From: Streptomyces sp. NBC_01275
GTDB taxonomy: Bacteria > Actinomycetota > Actinomycetes > Streptomycetales > Streptomycetaceae
NCBI RefSeq assembly: GCF_026340655.1
Contig: NZ_JAPEOZ010000001.1
Span: 8,122,001-8,186,000, forward strand
DNA: 64,000 nucleotides
Direction of reading: 5' to 3'
This document shows, piece by piece, positions 25,259-33,131 of this stretch; position 1 is the first letter of the stretch, and every line of letters begins with the position of its first letter. The translations under genes and the position numbers were made by a program. The notes beneath the pieces were generated by a model. The model saw nothing but the letters and a program-made list of their open reading frames with translations. It had not been told where the DNA came from and searched no databases.

Positions 25259-26776
25259 TCACCCGCGCGGGGCCGCCTTCTCCCCGGCCGGCGCCGCGGC
25301 AGACGCCTCCGGCGCCCCGGCCGAGGCCGCGCGCGCCGGCCGGACCAGGGCCAGGACGACAGCGCCTGCGACCAGGCCCACGCAGCCCGCCGTCACCAGC
25401 GCCGTGTCGAGCCCGGCGGCGAAGGCGGCCCGCAGGGTGTGCTCGGGCACCTGCCCGCGCAGCGCCGCCGCGCCCCCGCCGGCCAGCGTGTGCGCCGCGC
25501 CCTGCGGAAGGTCGTCGGACATCCGCGAGGTCAGCACGGTCCCGAAGACTGCCACCCCGAGCGCGTACCCGAGCTGCCGTACGGTGTTCACCGCCCCGCC
25601 CGCCATCCCGGCCCGCGCCGGCTCCACCGAGGCCAGCGCCGCGCCCGCGACGGTCGGCGAGACCAGCCCGGTGCCGATGCCCACCAGCACGAACCCGGGC
25701 GCCAGCGCCGTCCAGTCCGAGCCCGCCCCGAGCACGGACTGGGCGAGACAGCCCGCGCCGATCAGCAGCAGCCCGCCGCCGATGGTCAGCCGGGCCGGCG
25801 CCCCGTGCAGCAGCTTCCCCACCAGGATCGCGGCGACCATGGCGGCCAGCGTCATCGGCAGCAGCGTCAGCCCGCCGCGCACCGGGTCCATGCCCAGCAG
25901 CGTCTGCATCCAGATCGACAGATACGGCGTCACCCCGAACGCCACCCCGTTGAAGGCCAGCGCCCCCGCCATCACCCCCACGAACGCGGGCCTGCGCAAC
26001 AGCGACAGATCCAGCAGCGGATGCGCCGCCCGCCGCTCCACCAGCACGAAGCACACCAGCGCCAGCACGGCGAGCCCGAACGACACCAGCGTGGCCGTCG
26101 CCGTCCAGCCGTCCTCCCCGGCCCGTACCACTGCATACGTCATACCGCCCGCGAAGCCGGCGAAGGCCGCCGTACCCGCCCAGTCGATACGACCCCAGGG
26201 GGAGCCCTGCGCCGAGTGCGCGCCCCGCGACTCCGGAACCGCCTTCAGCGTCAGCCACACCGCGGCCACGCTCACCGGCAGATTCACGAAGAAGATCCAC
26301 CGCCAGCCGGGCCCCTCGGTCAGCAGCCCGCCGAGGACCGGCCCGACCGCCGCGGCCCCGCCGCTGACCGCGCCCCACACACCGAGCGCCGCCGACCGCT
26401 GCCGCCCCTGGTACACCGAGCCGAGCAGCGGCAGCGTCGTCGCCAGCATCGCTGCCGCGCCCACCCCCTGCAGGGCCCGCGCCGCCACCAGCGTGGCCGG
26501 ACCCGACGCCAGCCCGCACAACAGGGAAGCCGCCGCGAACAGCACCACCCCCGTCACATGCACCCGCCGCCGCCCGAGCACGTCGGCCGCGGCCCCCATC
26601 CCCAGCAGCAGCGCCGCCAGCGCCAGCGCGTACCCGTCCACCACCCACTGCAGATCGCTCAGCGACGCGTGCAGCGCGCCCGCCATGTCGGGCAGCGCCA
26701 CCACCACGATCGTCACGTCCAGCAACAACATGAACGTACCCAGGCACACCGCCGTCAGCGGCCCCCATGTGCGCAT
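25259..26776 (-). CDS. MFS drug exporter, DHA2 (14-helix) family
   Basis: The 505-residue membrane protein starts WGPLTAVCLGTFMLLLDVTIVVVALPDM, the DHA2 signature around a membrane Asp in helix 1. Then come LQWVVDGYALALAALLLGMGAAADVLGRRR (motif A) and GVGAAAMLATTLPLL with WGAVSGGAAAVGPVLGGLLTE (motif C of antiporters). It probably exports a hydrophobic drug or metabolite by proton antiport. GGAGAGGTGAC precedes the ATG at 26776. The divergent Lrp-type regulator gene 123 bases away is the likely controller. The C-terminus is Ala-rich. Confidence 0.94.
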   Translation of the reverse strand: MRTWGPLTAVCLGTFMLLLDVTIVVVALPDMAGALHASLSDLQWVVDGYALALAALLLGMGAAADVLGRRRVHVTGVVLFAAASLLCGLASGPATLVAARALQGVGAAAMLATTLPLLGSVYQGRQRSAALGVWGAVSGGAAAVGPVLGGLLTEGPGWRWIFFVNLPVSVAAVWLTLKAVPESRGAHSAQGSPWGRIDWAGTAAFAGFAGGMTYAVVRAGEDGWTATATLVSFGLAVLALVCFVLVERRAAHPLLDLSLLRRPAFVGVMAGALAFNGVAFGVTPYLSIWMQTLLGMDPVRGGLTLLPMTLAAMVAAILVGKLLHGAPARLTIGGGLLLIGAGCLAQSVLGAGSDWTALAPGFVLVGIGTGLVSPTVAGAALASVEPARAGMAGGAVNTVRQLGYALGVAVFGTVLTSRMSDDLPQGAAHTLAGGGAAALRGQVPEHTLRAAFAAGLDTALVTAGCVGLVAGAVVLALVRPARAASAGAPEASAAAPAGEKAAPRG

Positions 26777-26899
26777 GTCACCTCTCCGTCCATCAGTCCG
26801 TCCCTCATGCGTTGAGGTGCTCCGTACGATGGGAAGAGACGCGGCCGGTCACGGCGGAAACCGGGGTCCGGCCGACGGAATCCGACGCGGGAGCGGTGC

Positions 26900-27994
26900 A
26901 TGCAGATGGAATCCCACACCCTGGACAGGCTGGACGCCCTGGACAGGCTGGACCTGCAACTGCTCTCGGCGCTGGAGATCGACGGCCGGGCCTCCTTCAG
27001 CAGGCTCGGCGCGGTCCTCGGCGTCTCCGACCAGACCGTCGCGCGCCGCTACCGCAGGCTGTGCGCCGAGGCCGGCCTGCGGGTCGTCGCCGTCCGGGAC
27101 GCCGCCCGCCTCGGACAGGACCAGTGGATGCTGCGGCTGCGCTGCGTCCCCGACAGCGCCGCCGTCATCGCCGACGCACTGGCCAAACGCCCCGACACCA
27201 ACTGGATCGGCCTCGCCTCCGGCGGCACCGAGATCGTCTGCATGAGCCGCCCCCGCCACGCCGGCGACCACGACGACCTGCTCCTCGCCAAGCTCCCGCG
27301 TACCCCCAGCGTCGTGGAGATCCGCGCCCAGCAACTCCTGCACCGCTTCTATGGCGGCCCCAACGGCTGGCTGCACAAGTTCGGCGCGCTCGACGACGAT
27401 CAGATCGCCGCACTCTCGCCACGCCACGAACCGGGAGCGGACGGGGGAGGGAGTGCGGACGGGGGAGCGGCAGCGGCAGCGGCAGGGGCAGGGGCAGGGG
27501 CAGGGGGAGGGGCAGGGGGAGGGGGAGCGGTCGGCGGACCGCCGCGCATCGAGCCCGAGGACGAACCCCTGCTCGCCGTCCTGGAACGCGACGGCCGCGC
27601 CACCTACCCCGAACTCCAGCGGGCCACCGGCCGCTCCGAGTCCGCCGTCAAACGCCGCCTCGCCGCCCTGCTCGCCTCCGGCGCCGTCTACATCGACATC
27701 GAGTACCACTCCGAGGCCCTCGGCCACCCCGTCGCCGCCGCCCTCTGGATCACCACGGCCCCCTCGGCTCTGCACGCGGTCGGCCAGGCCCTCGCCACCC
27801 ACCGCGAGGTCGCCTTCGCCTCCGCCACGGCCGGCCCCTCCCACATCGTCGTCACCGCGGTGGTCCGCGACACGGCGGGCCTGTACGCCTACCTCAGCGG
27901 CCCCCTCGGACGGCTGGAGGGCGTCCAGCACGTGGAGACGACCCCGTTCCTGCGCAGGGTCAAGCAGCTCACCTATCAGCACCCCGGGAGGTAA
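26900..27994 (+). CDS. Lrp/AsnC-family regulator with two HTH-sensor units
   Basis: The 364-residue protein has two AsnC-type helix-turn-helix units, at ~residues 15-65 (LDLQLLSALEIDGRASFSRL, then SDQTVARRYRRL) and ~220-270 (LLAVLERDGRATYPELQRAT, then ESAVKRRLAAL). Each is followed by a ligand-like alpha/beta domain. A Gly/Ala-rich linker (~178-215) joins them and is encoded by simple repeats. Double Lrp proteins of this form are common in Streptomyces and often control divergent exporters, as here. ATG at 26900 has GGGAG upstream; ATG at 26906 is a close alternative. The 3' end overlaps the convergent LysR gene by 26 bases. Confidence 0.9.
   Translation: MQMESHTLDRLDALDRLDLQLLSALEIDGRASFSRLGAVLGVSDQTVARRYRRLCAEAGLRVVAVRDAARLGQDQWMLRLRCVPDSAAVIADALAKRPDTNWIGLASGGTEIVCMSRPRHAGDHDDLLLAKLPRTPSVVEIRAQQLLHRFYGGPNGWLHKFGALDDDQIAALSPRHEPGADGGGSADGGAAAAAAGAGAGAGGGAGGGGAVGGPPRIEPEDEPLLAVLERDGRATYPELQRATGRSESAVKRRLAALLASGAVYIDIEYHSEALGHPVAAALWITTAPSALHAVGQALATHREVAFASATAGPSHIVVTAVVRDTAGLYAYLSGPLGRLEGVQHVETTPFLRRVKQLTYQHPGR
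27439..27530. repeat. Simple GGCAGC/GGCAGG repeats in the Lrp-type gene
   Basis: Hexameric runs of GGCAGC, GGCAGG and GGGGGA encode the Gly/Ala linker. Units of 6 bases keep the reading frame, so length variation between strains is expected. Confidence 0.8.
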
Positions 27995-28880
27995 CCGAGC
28001 CCCGCCGGTGCTGCCGGTGCAGCCGGTCCCCGGCCGCCAGGATCGCCGCCGCCAGCGCGTCCGCCGCGCCCTGGGCGGACGTCCGCCGGCTGCCGTGCAC
28101 CAGGACGAAGTCCACCTGCCCCAGCTCCGGCAGCCCGGCCCGCTCCGGGACGCGCACCAGGCCCGGCGGGATCAGACCCCGTGAGTGCGCCATCACGCCC
28201 AGGCCCGCCCGGGCCGCCGCGATGAGCCCGTTGAGGCTGCCGCTCGTGCAGACGATCCGCCAGGCCCGCCCCTGCCGCTCCAGCGCCTCCAGGGCCAGGG
28301 CGCGGGTGATGCCGGGCGGCGGGAACACGATGAGCGGGACCGGACGGTCGGCGTCCACGCGCAGCCGCTCCGCGCCGATCCACACCAGCTCGTCGTGCCA
28401 GACCAGCTCGCCCCGCGGGTCCTCGGGGCGACGCTTGGCCAGTACCAGGTCCAGTTTCCCGGCGGTGAGCTGCTCGTGCAGGGTGCCGGACAGCTCCACC
28501 GTCAGCTCCAGGTCGACCTCGGGATGGTCGTACCGGAAGCCCTCCAGGATCTCCGGCAGCCGGGTCAGCACGAAGTCCTCCGACGCGCCGAAGCGCAGCC
28601 GGCCGCGCAGCCGGGTCCCGGTGAAGAACGCCGTGGCCTGCTCGTGCACCTCCAGGATCCGGCGCGCGAAGCCGAGCATCGCCTCGCCGTCCTCCGTCAG
28701 CTCCACCGAGTGGGTGTCCCGGGAGAACAGCGTGCGCCCGGTGGCGTCCTCCAGCCGCCGCACATGCTGGCTGACGGTGGACTGACGCAGCCCGAGCCGC
28801 CGGGCGGCCTGCGTGAAACTCAGCGTCTGCGCCACGGCGAGGAAGGTCCGCAGCTGGGAGGGCTCGTACACACCGGCCAC
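27969..28880 (-). CDS. LysR-family transcriptional regulator
   Basis: The 303-residue protein has the LysR winged helix at residues ~6-65 (LRTFLAVAQTLSFTQAARRLGLRQSTVSQHVRRLEDATG). A co-inducer domain follows (LRGRLRFGASEDFVLTRLPEIL...). The divergent neighbour is a bile-acid:sodium-symporter-family gene, the probable target, and an almost perfect 19-base dyad lies 13 bases before the start. The start is GTG at 28880. Its 3' end overlaps the convergent Lrp-type gene. Confidence 0.94.
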   Translation of the reverse strand: MAGVYEPSQLRTFLAVAQTLSFTQAARRLGLRQSTVSQHVRRLEDATGRTLFSRDTHSVELTEDGEAMLGFARRILEVHEQATAFFTGTRLRGRLRFGASEDFVLTRLPEILEGFRYDHPEVDLELTVELSGTLHEQLTAGKLDLVLAKRRPEDPRGELVWHDELVWIGAERLRVDADRPVPLIVFPPPGITRALALEALERQGRAWRIVCTSGSLNGLIAAARAGLGVMAHSRGLIPPGLVRVPERAGLPELGQVDFVLVHGSRRTSAQGAADALAAAILAAGDRLHRQHRRGSVTSRGADR

Positions 28881-28892
28881 CGTAGCCCCTGC

Positions 28893-28911
28893 TCATCACG
28901 CTGCGCGATGA
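28893..28911. promoter_or_regulatory. LysR-type dyad TCATCACGC-T-GCGCGATGA
   Basis: The two 9-base arms match at 8 of 9 positions and centre 22 bases upstream of the LysR start. This is the usual position and size for an autoregulatory LysR box that also controls the divergent gene. Confidence 0.6.
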
Positions 28912-29012
28912 CAGTGAGAGCGGTGTACCGGATTCCCGATCACGAGCGGCGGGAGGACCATGGAGAGGGGCCCTGTGGCCCTCGACCGAGTCCCTGCGCA
29001 CGACCAGGTCAA

Positions 29013-29056
29013 TATCCGATCAGCAGCACCCGATCCGCAGCACCCGATCAGCACGT
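29013..29056. repeat. CAGCACCCGATC direct repeats
   Basis: Two to three copies of a ~15-base unit (CCGATCAGCAGCACC, CCGATCCGCAGCACC, CCGATCAGCACG) lie directly upstream of the preferred symporter start at 29065. They could be regulator sites or slippage products. Confidence 0.5.
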
Positions 29057-29064
29057 GGAGCACC

Positions 29065-30084
29065 GTGAAACGCCTGCAGTGGCCGAGTTGGATGCCGGTC
29101 GACCCCTACATCCTGCTGTTGCTCGGCACGGTCGGGCTCGCGGCGCTGTTCCCGGCCCGGGGCGGGGCCGCCGACGTGGCCTCCGGCGCGTCCACGGCCG
29201 CGATCGCCTTCCTCTTCTTCCTCTACGGCGCCCGGCTGTCCACCCGGGAGGCGCTGGACGGACTGCGGCACTGGCGGCTGCACGTCACCGTCCTCGTCTG
29301 CACCTTCGTGATCTTCCCGCTGCTCGGCCTCGCCGCCCGCGGACTCGTCCCGGTGTTCCTCACCCACCCGCTCTACCAGGGGCTGCTCTTCCTCACCCTG
29401 GTGCCGTCCACCATCCAGTCGTCGATCGCCTTCACCTCGATGGCCCGCGGCAACGTGCCCGCCGCGATCTGCGCGGGCTCCTTCTCCTCCCTGGTCGGCA
29501 TCGTCGTCACCCCGCTGCTGGCGGCCACCCTGCTGGGCAGCGGCGGTGGGGGGTTCTCCGCCGACTCCCTGGTCGAGATCGTGCTGCAACTGCTGGCGCC
29601 GTTCCTCGCGGGGCAGCTGCTTCGGCGCTGGATCGGCGCCTTCGTCACCCGGCACAAGAAGGTGCTCGGGCTCGTCGACCGCGGCTCGATCCTGCTGGTC
29701 GTCTACACCGCGTTCAGCGAGGGCATGGTCCAGGGCGTCTGGCGCCAGGTCAGCCCCGTGCGGCTCGGCGGACTGCTCGTCGTCGAGGCCGTGCTGCTGG
29801 CCGTGATGCTCGCGGCGACCTGGTACGGCGCGAAGGCCCTGCGCTTCGACCGCGAGGACCGCATCGCCATCCAGTTCGCCGGCTCCAAGAAGTCCCTCGC
29901 CTCCGGACTGCCCATGGCGAGCGTCCTGTTCGGCGCGCACGCCTCGCTGGCGGTGCTGCCGCTGATGCTCTTCCACCAGATGCAGCTCATGGTCTGCGCG
30001 GTCATCGCCAAACGCCGGGCCCACGACCCACTGGACACACCCCAGGACCACACGAACGAACCGGCGGCGACGGCGACGGCTTGA
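29065..30084 (+). CDS. Bile acid:sodium symporter family transporter
   Basis: The ~339-residue membrane protein has about ten hydrophobic helices and the PF13593-type signatures FLFFLYGARLSTREALDGL, LTLVPSTIQSSIAFTSMARGN and QFAGSKKSLASGLPM. The latter two contain the crossing-helix residues that bind ions. Substrates in bacteria are organic anions, not only bile acids. GTG at 29065 is preferred because GGAG lies just before it and family members begin at this point; an ATG at 28960 would add 35 residues over the repeat region. The divergent LysR gene is the likely regulator. Confidence 0.9.
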   Translation: MKRLQWPSWMPVDPYILLLLGTVGLAALFPARGGAADVASGASTAAIAFLFFLYGARLSTREALDGLRHWRLHVTVLVCTFVIFPLLGLAARGLVPVFLTHPLYQGLLFLTLVPSTIQSSIAFTSMARGNVPAAICAGSFSSLVGIVVTPLLAATLLGSGGGGFSADSLVEIVLQLLAPFLAGQLLRRWIGAFVTRHKKVLGLVDRGSILLVVYTAFSEGMVQGVWRQVSPVRLGGLLVVEAVLLAVMLAATWYGAKALRFDREDRIAIQFAGSKKSLASGLPMASVLFGAHASLAVLPLMLFHQMQLMVCAVIAKRRAHDPLDTPQDHTNEPAATATA

Positions 30085-30085
30085 C

Positions 30086-30113
30086 GGGTGCGGGGTGCGG
30101 GGTGCGGGGTGCG
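30086..30113. repeat. GGGTGCG heptamer, four copies
   Basis: Four exact 7-base units lie just past the symporter stop. They are G-rich on the + strand and followed by more G-runs up to about 30160. Confidence 0.85.
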
Positions 30114-30226
30114 GGGGGCTGAGGGGTGAGGGGTGGGGGCTGTGGGCTGGAGGAGGGTGGGGGCCGGCGGTCGAGGATCGGGGGTCGGCGGACCGAGAGT
30201 CGGTGGTCGGGGGTGGACGGTAGACA

Positions 30227-30296
30227 ATCGGCAATCGGTGGTCGGCAATCGGCAATCGGCAATCGGTGGTCGGCAGTCGGCCGTCGGCAGTCGGCG
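30227..30296. repeat. ATCGGCA-type heptamer, ten degenerate copies
   Basis: Ten 7-base units (ATCGGCA, ATCGGTG, GTCGGCA, GTCGGCC and similar) run up to the stop codon of the quinone oxidoreductase gene. The whole 30085-30297 gap is built from such repeats and holds no gene. Confidence 0.85.
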
Positions 30297-30297
30297 G

Positions 30298-31215
30298 TCA
30301 CGGCACCAGGACCACCTTGCCCAGATTGCGCCGCGTCTCGATCGCCCTGTGCGCCTCGGCCGCGTCCTCCAGGGCGAACGCCCCGTGCACGGCCGGCTTC
30401 AGCTCCCCCTGCGCGAACAGTCGCCACAGCTCCTGCCGCCACCGCTCGTACACCTCGGGCTTCCCGCGGGCGACCCGGGCCATCTGGAAGCCGATCACGG
30501 ACTTGGCGCCCACCAGCAGGTCGTACGCCCGGATCGTCCCGCCGCCCGAGCTGTACGCCACGAGTCGCCCGCCGGGGGCGAGGGCCGCGACGGCCGGGGT
30601 GAGCAGCTCGCCGCCGACCGCGTCCAGGGCGTAGTCCACGGGGTCGCCCCAGTCGTCCTGGTCGTAGGCGACGACGGCGTCGGCCCCCAGGGCGCTCACG
30701 AAGGCGGACTTCGCCGGGTCGGAGACCGCGCCCACCACGCGGCCCGCGCCGCGCGCCCGAGCCAGTTGCACGGCGAGGTGGCCGACCCCGCTCGCGGCGG
30801 CCGTGACGAGGGCGCTCTCGCCGGGTTCGGGCCGGGCGGCGGTGAGCGCGCCGAGGGCGACCAGGCCGCTGCGGACCAGGGCGACCGCGTCCACGGCGCT
30901 CGCCGTCCGCGGCACGGCGGAGGCCATCGCCTCGCGCAGGAGGGCGAAGTCGGCGTAGCCGTGGCCGAAGCACAGGCCCGTCACGCGCTCGCCCGCCCGG
31001 AACCGGGTGACCCCCGCCCCTACGGCCACGACGTCCCCGGCGATCTCACCCCCGAGCGGGATCGGCTCCGCGGCCTCGGTGACCTTGCGGACGACGGGGA
31101 GCGTGACGCCGACGGCCGCGCAGCGCACGAGGAGCTCGCCGGGGCCGGGTTCGGGAACGGGGGCCTCCTCCAGGAACAGGGGGCCGCCGGTGGAGTCGTA
31201 CCGGACGCGACGCAT
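30298..31215 (-). CDS. Quinone oxidoreductase-like zinc-free MDR enzyme
   Basis: The 305-residue protein is a medium-chain reductase of the QOR type. It has the N-terminal GroES-like fold (LFLEEAPVPEPGPGELLVRC), GGEIAGDVVAVGAGVTRFRAGERV, and a Rossmann fold with VTAAASGVGHLAVQLARARGA. Zinc-ligand Cys and His residues of alcohol dehydrogenases are absent, so it probably reduces quinones or enones with NADPH. GGAGGT lies 6 bases before the ATG at 31215. Two palindromes in the upstream region suggest repression by a TetR- or MarR-type protein. Confidence 0.92.
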   Translation of the reverse strand: MRRVRYDSTGGPLFLEEAPVPEPGPGELLVRCAAVGVTLPVVRKVTEAAEPIPLGGEIAGDVVAVGAGVTRFRAGERVTGLCFGHGYADFALLREAMASAVPRTASAVDAVALVRSGLVALGALTAARPEPGESALVTAAASGVGHLAVQLARARGAGRVVGAVSDPAKSAFVSALGADAVVAYDQDDWGDPVDYALDAVGGELLTPAVAALAPGGRLVAYSSGGGTIRAYDLLVGAKSVIGFQMARVARGKPEVYERWRQELWRLFAQGELKPAVHGAFALEDAAEAHRAIETRRNLGKVVLVP

Positions 31216-31258
31216 CGCACCTCCAGAAGTCCTCACGCAGGGTGGGGAGTGGCCGAGA

Positions 31259-31279
31259 TTCGTTGGGAGTCCCAACGGT
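31259..31279. promoter_or_regulatory. Palindrome CGTTGGGA-g-TCCCAACG
   Basis: A perfect 8-base inverted repeat around one base (31261-31277), preceded by TT, lies 44 bases upstream of the quinone oxidoreductase start. It resembles a TetR-family operator and is nearly identical to the second palindrome 30 bases away. Confidence 0.65.
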
Positions 31280-31288
31280 ATCCCCATG

Positions 31289-31309
31289 TTCGTTGGGAAG
31301 TCCAACGAA
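31289..31309. promoter_or_regulatory. Palindrome TTCGTTGG-n5-CCAACGAA
   Basis: A perfect 8-base inverted repeat (31289-31296 and 31302-31309) shares TTCGTTGGGA with the palindrome at 31259. Together they look like two operator copies three helical turns apart in the divergent gap between the oxidoreductase and the subtilase. Confidence 0.65.
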
Positions 31310-31378
31310 TTCTCGCCCCGTCGGAACCGCCCGCCCCCCGTGGTCGTCTTGTGCGCTGACTGTGTACGAAGCAGGGAT

Positions 31379-32515
31379 ATGGGGGACGTTGTGACGCGGA
31401 ACGTAACGAAGGCCGGTCTCCTGGTGGTGGCCATGGCGACGGTGCTCGGGGCCTCGGCCTGCGGCGGGGAAGCCGGCGCGGCGGCCGGGGGGGCCGGGCG
31501 GACGCTCGCCGCGCACGGGAACGGGGAGTCCGTGGCGCCCTTCGGGGACGGGGCGTCGTCCGGCTCGGCGCCGACGTCTGCCGGCGCCGTGGGGACGTTG
31601 TCCGGGACCGCGCAGACCGCAGCGTCGCCCATCACCAGGCATGTGCCATGGAACCTCGACATTCTGGACCAGCGGTCGCGGCCGCTGAACGGGAAGTTCA
31701 CCACCACCGCCACGGGCAAGGGCGTTCACGTGTATGTGATCGACACCGGGATGGACATCGCGCACCAGGAGTTCGGCGGACGCGCCCACCTCGGCGCCGA
31801 CTTCGTGGGCCCGAAGGACTCCGGTGACTGCTTCAGCGAGGCGGGCGTCGGCCACGGCACGTTCGTCGCGGGCGTCATCGGCGGGGCGAAGTACGGGGTG
31901 GCGCCCAAGGCCGAACTCGTACGGGTCCAGGGCGTCCTGTGCGAGAGCGAGGGCGGCGGTTCCCAGGCGGCGGCCGAGGCGGCCGTGGTGAAGTCGGTCA
32001 AATGGGTCACCGCGCACGCGCAGAAGCCCGCGGTGGTGAACATGTCGCTCAACTTCGACCACCGGTCGGCGGCCGTGGAGTCCGCCGTGAAGAAGATGGT
32101 CGACGCGGGGATCCCCACGGTGGTGTCGGCCGGCAACTTCCATGACGACGCCTGCAAGCACTCCCCGGCCGGCGTCCCCGGCACGATCGTCGTGGCGGCC
32201 TCCACCTCGAACGACCGCGCGTGGAGCGACGGCGGCTCCTACGGATCGGGTTACGGACGGTGCGTGGACCTGTACGCCCCCGGCCAGAAGGTGACCGCCG
32301 CCCTCGCCGGAGGCGGTACGACCACGGAGAACGACGGCGCGACGTCCTGGGCCGCCCCGCATGCGACCGGCGTGATCGCGCTGTACCTGTCGGCACACCC
32401 CCACGCCACTGCCCGCGAGGTCCACGTCTGGCTCGACCACACGGCCACCCGTGGCGTCGTGCGCGGCGTCCGCTCCGACACTCCCAACCGGCTGCTCAAC
32501 ACCGGCGGCCTCTGA
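31379..32515 (+). CDS. Secreted subtilisin-family serine protease (S8)
   Basis: The 378-residue preproprotein has a signal peptide (AGLLVVAMATVLGASACGG; a lipoprotein-type Cys is possible but the lipobox is weak). A ~70-residue spacer precedes RHVPWNLDILDQRSRPLNG. The catalytic triad is visible: Asp in VYVIDTGMD, His in GVGHGTFVAGVIGG and Ser in NDGATSWAAPHATGV, with the oxyanion Asn in VVSAGNFHDDA. The GATSWAAPH motif replaces the usual GTSMAxPH. Cys residues in DCFSE, VLCES, DACKH and GRCVD suggest disulphides as in proteinase K. ATG at 31379 or GTG at 31391 may be used. Confidence 0.92.
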   Translation: MGDVVTRNVTKAGLLVVAMATVLGASACGGEAGAAAGGAGRTLAAHGNGESVAPFGDGASSGSAPTSAGAVGTLSGTAQTAASPITRHVPWNLDILDQRSRPLNGKFTTTATGKGVHVYVIDTGMDIAHQEFGGRAHLGADFVGPKDSGDCFSEAGVGHGTFVAGVIGGAKYGVAPKAELVRVQGVLCESEGGGSQAAAEAAVVKSVKWVTAHAQKPAVVNMSLNFDHRSAAVESAVKKMVDAGIPTVVSAGNFHDDACKHSPAGVPGTIVVAASTSNDRAWSDGGSYGSGYGRCVDLYAPGQKVTAALAGGGTTTENDGATSWAAPHATGVIALYLSAHPHATAREVHVWLDHTATRGVVRGVRSDTPNRLLNTGGL

Positions 32516-32658
32516 CCTGCCCCGGCCGCCCCGGTCGCACGGTCACCGTCTCCGGGGCCGCTGCCGCCCCCCCGCACCGCCACTGCTCCTCGTACCACTC
32601 CAGGAGCGCAATGTGCTCACCCGTCCGCGGTGACTTCGGACGCCACACGATCCAAGCA

Positions 32659-32668
32659 AGCCTAGGCT
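32659..32668 (+). promoter_or_regulatory. Likely -10 element within AGCCTAGGCT
   Basis: The 10-base palindrome contains TAGGCT, a good Streptomyces -10 hexamer, ending 6 bases before the ATG of the MarR gene at 32675. Transcription starting about 7 bases downstream would give a leaderless message. The palindrome itself could be an operator. Confidence 0.5.
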
Positions 32669-32674
32669 GGCGCC

Positions 32675-33112
32675 ATGCCCGAAGCGCCCCTTCCCGCCAT
32701 CCGCTCCCTTCCCAGCTGGCTCCTCGGCCGCGCCGCCGCGCGGGGGCGCGCCCTGGTCGCCGAGGCACTCGCCGCCGAGGGCGTGAAGATGTGGCACCAC
32801 GTCGTGCTCTCCGCCGTCCGTGACCTCGCCCCCGTCGCCCAGGCCGACCTCGGCCGCAGCGTCTCGCTCGACCCCAAGGACCTGGTCGGCATCCTCAACG
32901 ACCTCCAGGCCGCGGGCCTCGCCGTCCGAGAACCGGACCCCAAAGACCGCCGCAAGAACGCCGTGTCGCTCACCGAGGAGGGCGAACGGCTGCTCCGGCG
33001 CTGCGAGTTCGCCGCCCGCGAGGCGAACGACACGCTGCTCGCCCCGCTCTCCGACGCCGAACGAGCCCGGTTCATGAGCCTGTTGATCCGGATCTCCGGT
33101 ACGGAGGGGTGA
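32675..33112 (+). CDS. MarR-family transcriptional regulator
   Basis: The 145-residue protein has a winged helix (MWHHVVLSAVRDLAPVAQADLGRSVSLDPKDLVGILNDLQAAG) with the wing VREPDPKDRRKNAVSLTEEGERLL, the classic D-x-R-D/K-x-R-x-K pattern. Dimerising helices lie at both ends. It may regulate the isochorismatase-fold gene 19 bases downstream. No Shine-Dalgarno is evident before the ATG, in line with a leaderless transcript. Confidence 0.92.
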   Translation: MPEAPLPAIRSLPSWLLGRAAARGRALVAEALAAEGVKMWHHVVLSAVRDLAPVAQADLGRSVSLDPKDLVGILNDLQAAGLAVREPDPKDRRKNAVSLTEEGERLLRRCEFAAREANDTLLAPLSDAERARFMSLLIRISGTEG

Positions 33113-33131
33113 CACGGGATAACGTTCCGTC

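Noticed and set aside
30227..30296. Possible CRISPR array
   Set aside because: The units are 7 bases with no spacers, and there are no cas genes.
31007..31378. N-terminal extension of the subtilase into the quinone oxidoreductase gene
   Set aside because: It overlaps the divergent gene and its promoter palindromes and would bury the signal peptide.
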